This document shows positions 1-5,219 of a stretch of 5,219 nt of DNA, one piece after another. A program made the position numbers and the translations under genes. The notes beneath the pieces are model-generated. The model searched no databases and was not told the origin of the DNA. It was given only the letters and a program-made list of their open reading frames with translations. The stretch's first letter is position 1, and every line of letters begins with the position of its first letter. The stretch spans positions 1-5,219 of the forward strand of contig CAZLBV010000188.1 in the NCBI GenBank assembly GCA_964557845.1, written 5' to 3'. The DNA is from CAZLBV01 sp964557845 (GTDB lineage Bacteria > Acidobacteriota > Aminicenantia > Aminicenantales > Aminicenantaceae).

Positions 1-239
1 ATCGCTTCTACTGAGATAATCTAACTCTGTTATGCTAATGTGATAAAAAGGATAATTTAATGTGCAATTTATGGGTTAAAATAATGTGAGAATTAACACG
101 GACTGAAGATTCTATCACTCACGAAAGAGTGCCTTTCCTGCACAAGATCCCAATTCTTGGAAATCTGTTTAGATCCTTTGCAAGAACCAAACAAAACCGG
201 GAGCTTTTGATTTTTATCACTCCCAGAATTTTAAAATAA
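1..239 (+). CDS. pilQ: Secretin C-terminus (type IV pilus PilQ-like), partial and frameshifted at its 5' end
   Basis: This is the last part of an outer-membrane secretin, the ring-shaped channel through which type IV pili or type II secretion substrates leave the cell. The clean frame is 90-239 (49 residues, TAA at 237-239). It contains VPFLHKIPILGNLFRS followed by RELLIFITPRIL, which is the signature end of the secretin domain (V-P-x-L-x-x-I-P-x-L-G-x-L-F and the E-L-x-I-x-I-T-P-R-I strand). PilQ/GspD proteins are several hundred residues long, so most of the gene lies outside the window. Upstream of 90 the frame is broken by TGA at 87-89, TAA at 36-38 and TGA at 12-14. Secretin-like pieces can still be read in other frames, such as IASTE at 1-15 and KDN at 48-56, suggesting several small indels. 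Assignment to PilQ rather than GspD is a preference based on the short tail ending directly after TPRI; the secretin call itself is firm. Confidence 0.85.
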
Positions 240-240
240 C

Positions 241-246
241 AGGGTG
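241..246 (+). promoter_or_regulatory. Ribosome binding site of the 252-854 lipoprotein gene
   Basis: AGGGTG lies five bases before the ATG at 252 and begins one base after the secretin stop codon. It supports this start and tight translational linkage to the secretin gene. No promoter is evident in the 12-bp gap. Confidence 0.6.
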
Positions 247-251
247 AAGCC

Positions 252-854
252 ATGAAAAAAACAAATGTTTTCATTAAACTCGGGACCCTCATTCCTATAA
301 TGCTGCTACTATTCGCCTGCAATCCTGTTGAGAACGATTCGAACTCTACGATGATGCTGGTTGTAGACAGTTTAACGGGATCAGACATAGAAGGAAATGA
401 ATCAAACATCATACAATCAGATGTACTAAACGAAGACCCATCAACGGGAGCTTCCGTGATTCATGCTGATCTAGCCAATGCTGCATTGAGGGCTTATTTC
501 TTGGACCCGGATCCGATATTGGGGACATCGCAGTACAACAGCATTATTGTAACTCGATATATCGTCAGCTATTTCAGATCAGACGGACACAACCGGGAAG
601 GAATCGATATTCCTTACAGCTTCGAAGGTTACATAAACCAGCAGATCGATGCCAATGAAGTAGTAGAGATCTCTTTTGTCATTGTTCGTGAGGTAGCAAA
701 AGCAGAACCTCCCCTTGTTGATCTAAGCATAGGCCGGAGTGATGGAGTACTGGAAGTAACGGCTAAGGTAGAATTCTTTGGTCATGACTTAACCAACCGG
801 GAAGTCAAAGCCACTGGCTATATCAGCATCTTCTTCGCGAACTATGGCGGGTAA
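252..854 (+). CDS. Small secretin-linked lipoprotein of unknown function
   Basis: A 200-residue protein that I do not recognise as a named family. Residues 1-23 form a lipoprotein signal peptide: basic MKK start, hydrophobic stretch about 10-21, and lipobox L20-F21-A22-C23. It should be lipidated at C23. Residue +2 is Asn rather than Asp, which by the E. coli Lol rule favours the outer membrane. The mature part (about 177 residues) has no further cysteine. It alternates hydrophobic and polar residues as in a beta-sandwich, with features such as MMLVVDSLTG (34-43), RYIVSYFRSDG, IPYSFEGYI and VEISFVIVREV. The start is set by the AGGGTG site and the signal peptide. It sits 12 bp after the secretin gene and 34 bp before the Ig-repeat lipoprotein, so the three are probably co-transcribed. 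By position it may be an accessory to the secretin or pilus at the outer membrane, but this rests only on context. The reading frame is intact. Confidence 0.85.
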   Translation: MKKTNVFIKLGTLIPIMLLLFACNPVENDSNSTMMLVVDSLTGSDIEGNESNIIQSDVLNEDPSTGASVIHADLANAALRAYFLDPDPILGTSQYNSIIVTRYIVSYFRSDGHNREGIDIPYSFEGYINQQIDANEVVEISFVIVREVAKAEPPLVDLSIGRSDGVLEVTAKVEFFGHDLTNREVKATGYISIFFANYGG

Positions 855-874
855 TGGGAGAATTTACATGAACA

Positions 875-880
875 AGGGGA
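875..880 (+). promoter_or_regulatory. Ribosome binding site deciding the start at 889
   Basis: AGGGGA lies eight bases before the ATG at 889. Starting there gives a textbook lipoprotein signal peptide (MKSK, then a hydrophobic run, then LNSC). A competing site, GGGAG at 856-860, lies seven bases before an in-frame ATG at 868. That start would add seven residues (MNKGIEK) ahead of the signal peptide. The longest frame begins at ATG 844, overlaps the upstream gene and has no good site. Confidence 0.55.
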
Positions 881-888
881 TTGAAAAA

Positions 889-2454
889 ATGAAGTCAAAA
901 ACAAACATAATAATATGGGTATTGATGGTTTTTGCCATCATAATGGGTCTTAATTCATGTAAACGGTCGAGCATCGATCAGCCCTCTCCTGTTGGCCCAT
1001 CGAATTTTGCCGTAGTACTCAGAGTCGTCGCCTCTCCCAATGTACTTTATTCAAGCACATCCCAACAGAAGACAACTTTGACGGCAACTTTGACCAAATA
1101 CAACGGAATACCTATATCTGACAGAACCGTTACCTTTGATATTCGGAATGAAATGGGTGTTAAAGTTACTTTAGGACACTTCGAGGACAATCAGCCCGTA
1201 ATCTCTAAAGTTACGGATTCAAATGGTGTAGTCAACGTGGATTATTTTGGCCCCCTGGCCAAAGATCTAAGGGATTTATATGGAAATGAAAACACAACCA
1301 TATATATATATGCCTATGTTTCCTGGGATGCAAAAGAATTCATTCAAGAAATTGCACCTATCTATCTGATCCAGCAAGTATCGGATCTTATGCTTGATGC
1401 GGTGGCCTTTCCTGATGTGCTTTATGCGGGTAATGAAACTAGGAAAAATTCAACCATAACTGCAACGGTTAAAATTGCTGGTGATGTGCCTTTAGCCGAT
1501 CACCCCATCAATTTTGAAATAACAGATGAGAACGGAGCTAAATTGAACATAGGCTATTTCCAAGGGCACAAAATGGTTATATCCAGGAATACCAATGAAG
1601 ATGGTACAGCACGAGTGAACTATATTGGCCCGCTGGCACATGAGATAGCCGACAATTTGAGTGTATTCATCAAAGTATCTGTTTCAGGAATCGATGAAGA
1701 GCAAGCAGTGACAACTCTGGTTCCTATCCAGATCATCCGCGAAGTGACAGAATGGACTATGTACCTGAGCACTCAGCCTAATGTTCTGTTTGCCGGCGAC
1801 ACTCGAGAAAGCTCTCTTGTTACTGCTGTATTGACTGCAGCCGGTGGGATATCTGTTGCCAATCAACCCATATACTTTGAAGTCACCGATGATCAAGGCA
1901 ACAAGCTGGATATCGGATTTTTCGAAGGAAACGTGTCGGCAATAAAGAAATCCACGAATAGAGCTGGTGAAGTTTCAGTCACCTACTTTGGCCCAATTGC
2001 TTCAGAGATAACGGATAATATTACTTTGTATATGAAAGCGACCCTGGCCGGAGAAGGCTCTGATATCATTTCTGTCCTGACACCGATCTACATAATCAGA
2101 GATGTCACGGATGTCTTTTTTGACCTATTTGCAGATCCGAATATTCTCTGGGCAACCAGCGGAAGGCCGCATTCAAAAATAACAGCTGTGTTTAGAAAGA
2201 TAGACGGCACACCTTTTATCAATAAAGAGATCTATTTTGCCGTACTTTCCGGACCTGGAGAATTCGGAAACGGAAAAAACAAAGCCGTTGCCAAGACAGA
2301 TGCAAGTGGAACAGCTGCGGTCACTTATTACGGCCCAACTAAAAAGCAGATCGACGGAACCCATGTTGATGTGGTAATCCAAGGACAACCTCAAACCAAG
2401 ACTCCCGACTATATCCATAAAGAAATTGAAATCCGTATAAGAAAAGGCAACTGA
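889..2454 (+). CDS. Outer-membrane lipoprotein with four tandem Ig-like (Big_1/invasin-type) repeats
   Basis: About 521 residues from the chosen ATG at 889; in-frame ATGs at 868 and 844 are alternatives. Residues 1-24 are a lipoprotein signal peptide with lipobox L21-N22-S23-C24; +2 is Lys, consistent with the outer membrane. A short Ser/Pro-rich linker follows (about 25-39). Then come four repeats at about 40-167, 168-289, 290-409 and 410-521. Each has P-[ND]-[VI]-L near its start and a D/N-x-x-G-x-x-x-V-x-Y-x-G-P strand-turn (G-P at residues 121, 247, 368 and 482). This resembles the T-D-x-x-G-x-a-x-V motif of bacterial Ig-like domain 1 proteins of the intimin/invasin class. Repeats 1-3 end in a P-I-x-[IL]-I-x-x-V linker; repeat 4 is shorter and closer to the classic Big_1 pattern (GPGEFGNG). 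No other cysteine, catalytic motif or C-terminal anchor is visible. It may be a stalk or adhesin-like surface protein, or a periplasmic scaffold at the secretin; the role is inferred from fold and neighbours. TGA at 2452 is followed by an in-frame TAA at 2458. Confidence 0.82.
   Translation: MKSKTNIIIWVLMVFAIIMGLNSCKRSSIDQPSPVGPSNFAVVLRVVASPNVLYSSTSQQKTTLTATLTKYNGIPISDRTVTFDIRNEMGVKVTLGHFEDNQPVISKVTDSNGVVNVDYFGPLAKDLRDLYGNENTTIYIYAYVSWDAKEFIQEIAPIYLIQQVSDLMLDAVAFPDVLYAGNETRKNSTITATVKIAGDVPLADHPINFEITDENGAKLNIGYFQGHKMVISRNTNEDGTARVNYIGPLAHEIADNLSVFIKVSVSGIDEEQAVTTLVPIQIIREVTEWTMYLSTQPNVLFAGDTRESSLVTAVLTAAGGISVANQPIYFEVTDDQGNKLDIGFFEGNVSAIKKSTNRAGEVSVTYFGPIASEITDNITLYMKATLAGEGSDIISVLTPIYIIRDVTDVFFDLFADPNILWATSGRPHSKITAVFRKIDGTPFINKEIYFAVLSGPGEFGNGKNKAVAKTDASGTAAVTYYGPTKKQIDGTHVDVVIQGQPQTKTPDYIHKEIEIRIRKGN
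1006..2451 (+). repeat. Four diverged tandem protein repeats (Ig-like domains) within the lipoprotein gene
   Basis: Units start near 1006, 1390, 1756 and 2116. Measured at the conserved proline codons (1036, 1411, 1777, 2137), the spacing is 375, 366 and 360 bases. The units are clearly related as protein (PNVLY/PDVLY/PNVLF/PNILW and YFGP/YIGP/YFGP/YYGP) but are no longer near-identical as DNA, which points to old duplications. Confidence 0.8.
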
Positions 2455-2473
2455 CAATAAGAAACTGAATATC

Positions 2474-2534
2474 AAGTCCGTTAACCGGACGCCTCAAAGG
2501 AGAAAGATGTCGTTCCGGTTAACGGACTTTTTTT
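2474..2534 (+). terminator. Intrinsic terminator between the convergent operons
   Basis: AAGTCCGTTAACCGGA at 2474-2489 is perfectly complementary to TCCGGTTAACGGACTT at 2514-2529. This gives a 16-bp stem with a 24-base loop, followed by a run of seven T at 2528-2534. It begins 20 bases after the lipoprotein stop, so it should terminate the + strand operon. The T-run overlaps the priA stop codon (2533-2535), so the hairpin also forms the immediate 3' end of the - strand transcript. On that strand it is followed by GATATTC, not a U-run, so intrinsic termination of priA is expected to be weaker. Confidence 0.88.
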
Positions 2535-4683
2535 ATTCATAGAGTTTCAAGGTAAATTTCGTTCTGATAGTCTTCAAGAGATCGGACAACACTGCATCCA
2601 GCATTTGTTTTTTCCCTGCCTTTAAAACAGCTTGAATACGGACTTTTCCTTTCAATCTAAATAAGGGAGCTAACGCAGGTCCCAATACTTCAATTTCATT
2701 CGCCTGAGCCTTCACCTGAGAAATGAATTTCCTTGTTTCGCGAGCTGTGGTCCGAAGATTATCCCCTTGGAATACGATCTCAACCATAACAGAAAATGGG
2801 GGATAATGAAGAAGTTTGCGGAATTCCAGCTCCTGATGATAAAAGGACTCATAATCGTTCTTCACTGCTGCCTGGATGCAATAGTGCAGTGGCTGATCCG
2901 TTTGGATCATCACCTGTCCGTCATCACTTCTGACTGCAAATTCCAGCATTCTTCTAATCGCCTGATAGGTTTTTTGCCCGGATTTAAAATCGCCATACAT
3001 GAGTATTTCCTCAGGGAAGAGAATGCCTACAAAAGAAACAGGAGGAAGGCGGTATTGATTAGCTAGTAATCTTGTGCCCACCAAAATATCTATTTTCTTA
3101 TTCTCCATATCATGCAATATTCTTTCCCTGACACTTTTTCTATTTGCAAAATCCCTATCAAAAGCAGCCACACGCGCCTTGGGAAAAGACTGCTTGATTT
3201 TTTCAGTAATTAATTCCGTACCGATCCCCCGGTTTTGAATCATTTTACTCCCGCATTTAATACAAGTCTTGCTCGCATCTATGGAGTAATTACAATAGTG
3301 GCATACAAGTTTATTTTCCTTTTTATGATAAGTTAAGCTGATCTCACAATTTTTACATTTTGGAACATACCGGCAGTTAGGACAAAATATATAAGAAGCA
3401 TAGCCCCTGCGGGTTACAAAAAGCAGCACTTGCTGGCCATTCGAAATTTTTTCCTCGATTTTATGGAGAAGCTTGGGCGCCAGCAGCTTCTCTTCTCTCT
3501 TTATTTTAACTATATCAATTTTGCGCTCATCAGACCTGTCCTTAAAAAAAAGAAGATACCCCTTTTTTTTGGCTCTATAATAATTTTCCACTGTGGGTGA
3601 AGAGGAACCCAGGACTAAGACCGCTGAACTCTCCTTGGCCTTGATCCAAGCTCCCTTCCTTATATCAAATAGGCCTGTGTCAGATTGATCGAAAGATTCA
3701 TTTTCTTCCTGTTCCACAATAATGAGCCCATATTTGTCCACAGGCGCCAATAAAGCTGTTCTTGAGCCTAAGATCACAGGTATTTGACCTGATCTTATCT
3801 TCATCCAATCACTTTCCCTGTTTTTTTCTGATAACATCCCATGAAAAATCACACTCTCTTCAACCAGGTGTTTTTTCATCTTTTCCTGAAAAATCTTCGC
3901 TAGGGGAATTTCAGGCAAGAGAACCAGCACCTTTAAATTTTTTTTGAGGGCTCCTTTAATCAGCTCAAAGTAAATTTCTTCCCTTTTTTTTAAAGATGCT
4001 CGAATCAATCTGGGAACAAAATTCATGCCGCCCAAAAGAGGGAAAATATCATTTAATATTTTTTCAGATTCACGATCCCGGGTGAAATCCATTTCCAGCT
4101 GAAAGGATGAAAGGTCATCCTTTTTCTTTCGTCTTCTAACTGGCTGGTCGATTATTTTATGTTTTTCAACCAAACCTTTTTTTTCCAAACGGATAAAATT
4201 TCGGGAGAAATGATTCCCAACATATTTTTTCTGCAGGTATTGATAACTATAGGATCTTTTCTTTAATGACTCTAATAACTCCTTTTCCTCATCCGTTAAT
4301 TCCCCTTTATTCAATAATCCGATACCCTTTTCAGTGATAGTTACGTTTAACTTGCTTTTTACGATCAAAGAGGGCGGAAAAACATGCTGAAGCAATTCAC
4401 CCCACGGTGAGTAATGATATTCACTGATCTTTCGAGTTTGTTCAAGCAAATCTCTAGAGATCAATGGAGCATCGTCTAACGCCCAATTAATTTCTTTAAG
4501 GGAGATATTTTTTTTGGTCAGCCTATTTTTGATCCCCACCACCACCCCAGTCAAAGACCGCGGCCCAAAAGGAACCAGGACACGGACACCAGGAGTAACA
4601 TTAGAAATCAATCTTTCTGGGACAAGGTAAAGAAAGGTTTTCCTTACCGGAACCGGAAGTGCGATCTCGGCATATTTCTTCAT
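2533..4683 (-). CDS. priA: PriA-family replication restart protein with degenerate (predicted inactive) helicase motifs
   Basis: 716 residues from ATG 4683-4681, a usual PriA length (about 730). PriA recognises stalled forks and reloads the replicative helicase. The N-terminal 3'-DNA-binding domain (about 1-95) matches the family (ALPVPVRKTFLYLVPE, GVRVLVPFG, LTGVVVG). Family landmarks kept include LLPEIPL (255-261), FHGMLSEKNRESDW, GSRTALLAP (306-314), VTRRGY, and zinc-binding cysteines 434, 437, 443, 446, 461, 464, 474 and 477. The C-terminal LLHYPPF block is also present. The catalytic motifs are not kept: Walker A GVTGSGKT is RASLKKRE (228-235); DEEH is EQEE (324-327); GSATPS is GSSSPT; GTQMxAKG is GTRLLANQ (536-543); QVAGRAGR is RMLEFAVR (578-585). 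The frame is intact, so this is not a decayed pseudogene. ATPase and helicase activity are predicted absent, while fork binding and primosome-scaffold roles could remain. The ATG overlaps the glycosylase stop as ATGA. A TTG at 4725 would add 14 residues but lacks a ribosome binding site and family support. Confidence 0.9.
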   Translation of the reverse strand: MKKYAEIALPVPVRKTFLYLVPERLISNVTPGVRVLVPFGPRSLTGVVVGIKNRLTKKNISLKEINWALDDAPLISRDLLEQTRKISEYHYSPWGELLQHVFPPSLIVKSKLNVTITEKGIGLLNKGELTDEEKELLESLKKRSYSYQYLQKKYVGNHFSRNFIRLEKKGLVEKHKIIDQPVRRRKKKDDLSSFQLEMDFTRDRESEKILNDIFPLLGGMNFVPRLIRASLKKREEIYFELIKGALKKNLKVLVLLPEIPLAKIFQEKMKKHLVEESVIFHGMLSEKNRESDWMKIRSGQIPVILGSRTALLAPVDKYGLIIVEQEENESFDQSDTGLFDIRKGAWIKAKESSAVLVLGSSSPTVENYYRAKKKGYLLFFKDRSDERKIDIVKIKREEKLLAPKLLHKIEEKISNGQQVLLFVTRRGYASYIFCPNCRYVPKCKNCEISLTYHKKENKLVCHYCNYSIDASKTCIKCGSKMIQNRGIGTELITEKIKQSFPKARVAAFDRDFANRKSVRERILHDMENKKIDILVGTRLLANQYRLPPVSFVGILFPEEILMYGDFKSGQKTYQAIRRMLEFAVRSDDGQVMIQTDQPLHYCIQAAVKNDYESFYHQELEFRKLLHYPPFSVMVEIVFQGDNLRTTARETRKFISQVKAQANEIEVLGPALAPLFRLKGKVRIQAVLKAGKKQMLDAVLSDLLKTIRTKFTLKLYE
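4680..4683 (-). promoter_or_regulatory. ATGA stop/start overlap coupling the glycosylase to priA
   Basis: On the - strand ATGA holds the priA ATG (4683-4681) and the glycosylase TGA (4682-4680). The bases before it (GGCAAAAA) contain no convincing ribosome binding site, so priA translation probably depends on ribosomes finishing the glycosylase. The overlap also decides the priA start. Confidence 0.75.
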
Positions 4684-5219
4684 TTTTTGCCGAGAAGCGC
4701 CATCACTTTTTTCATGTCCTCCCAAACCATTTTTTTCCGCGTCTTTTCTGTTTCATTCCTGATCAAGTAGGAAGGATGAAAGGTAGGCATTATCTGGATC
4801 TGATCGGCTTCATAAAATTTTCCCCGTAATTTAGAGATCCCTTCACTCAGGGGTATGAAAAAATGGGTGGGGACATTACCTAAAGTGACGATTACCCGGG
4901 GCCGGATAAGGCTGATCTGATTGTACAAATAATCCTTACAACTGTCAATTTCATCTTGATTAGGGTTGCGGTTATTGGGTGGATGGCATTTGACTATGTT
5001 GGTTATAAAAACATCCTCCCGTTTGAAACCCATAGCATCGATTATCCTGGTGAGCAGTTTTCCAGCCCTTCCCACAAAAGGACGCCCCTGAATGTCTTCA
5101 TCCTGTCCCGGAGCTTCTCCCACGAACATCAGATCGGCTTTCAGGTTCCCTTCTCCCGGCACCGCGTGTTTTCTCAAGCTATGAAGATGGCACTTACACA
5201 GTAGAAGTCACTGATGCCA
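4680..5219 (-). CDS. Family 4 (Fe-S) uracil-DNA glycosylase, 5'-partial with a probable frameshift near its start
   Basis: Removes uracil from DNA, starting base-excision repair of deaminated cytosine. The clean part carries AVPGEG and the motif GEAPGQDED (about 5120-5094), whose Glu belongs to the family 4 active-site motif. G-R-P-F-V-G-R-A-G-K-L-L and ITNIVKCHPPNNRNP follow, then FHPSYLIRN with the conserved His codon at 4778-4776. Two of the four expected cluster cysteines are at 4988-4986 and 4940-4938. The N-terminal pair should be C-x-x-C just before H-L-H-S-L-R. The raw frame reads CKCHL (5198-5184) and meets TGA at 5210-5208. Adding one base after 5196 would give C-V-K-C and rejoin an open frame to the window edge. 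The TTG at 5177 is inside the conserved region and is unlikely to be the true start. The TGA stop (4682-4680) overlaps the priA ATG, indicating a coupled repair/restart operon. The promoter lies outside the window. Confidence 0.87.

Noticed and set aside
119..412. Open frame on the - strand opposite the secretin tail and first lipoprotein gene
   Set aside because: It is antisense to two well-supported coding regions, has no ribosome binding site or recognisable domain, and looks like a shadow frame.
1300..1311. Short (AT)6 run inside the Ig-repeat lipoprotein gene as a possible phase-variation tract
   Set aside because: Only six dinucleotide units, encoding ordinary strand residues (IYIY) in an in-frame Ig repeat; too short to argue for contingency switching.
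2173..2475. Open frame on the - strand across the last Ig-like repeat and into the terminator
   Set aside because: It starts inside the terminator stem, runs antisense to the repeat and shows no family signature.
2507..2542. An 11-codon frame with an AAAGGAG site in the terminator loop, as a leader peptide
   Set aside because: It sits at the 3' end of the operon with no downstream gene on the + strand to regulate, so chance is the better explanation.
2767..3066. Open frame on the + strand opposite priA
   Set aside because: It is antisense to the conserved C-terminal PriA region; composition and lack of motifs mark it as a shadow.
3543..3570. A8 and T8 homopolymer runs in priA as a possible programmed frameshift site
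   Set aside because: The frame continues through both with good PriA-family alignment on each side, and no stop or alternative product is favoured. The genome is simply lysine- and phenylalanine-rich here.
4956..5204. Open frame on the + strand opposite the glycosylase
   Set aside because: It lies antisense to highly conserved glycosylase motifs and has no support of its own.

Overview
The window reads as bacterial, diderm DNA of moderate-to-low GC, lysine-rich and dense with genes. It carries the tail of an outer-membrane secretin of the type IV pilus PilQ family and two lipoproteins on the + strand. A uracil-DNA glycosylase/PriA pair runs convergently on the - strand. I cannot fix the phylum from sequence alone. 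The layout (secretin, small lipoprotein, Ig-repeat lipoprotein) feels like Acidobacteriota/Aminicenantes-type genomes, but that is an impression from memory, not evidence.

Left half (+ strand, 1-2460): the C-terminal end of a secretin (stop at 237-239) is followed after 12 bp by a 200-residue lipoprotein that I do not recognise. After 34 bp comes a roughly 521-residue lipoprotein built from four tandem Ig-like (Big_1/invasin-like) repeats of about 120 residues. The short spacing and shared strand suggest one transcription unit. It ends at a strong intrinsic terminator (16-bp perfect stem plus T7) at 2474-2534.

Right half (- strand, 5219-2533): a family 4 (Fe-S) uracil-DNA glycosylase overlaps a PriA-like gene by the 4-bp ATGA junction, so the two are probably translationally coupled. 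The PriA-like protein keeps the DNA-binding N-terminus, the overall helicase fold and all eight zinc-binding cysteines. It has lost the Walker A motif, the DEEH box and helicase motifs III, V and VI. It is therefore predicted to be an ATPase-dead replication-restart protein, and this is the most interesting signal in the window.

Both extreme ends (about 1-89 and about 5196-5219) show protein similarity that continues across frameshifts, while everything between is clean. This looks more like low-quality contig ends than two real pseudogenes. I found no RNA genes, CRISPR arrays, insertion sequences or attachment sites. No stretch over 300 bases lacks a gene.
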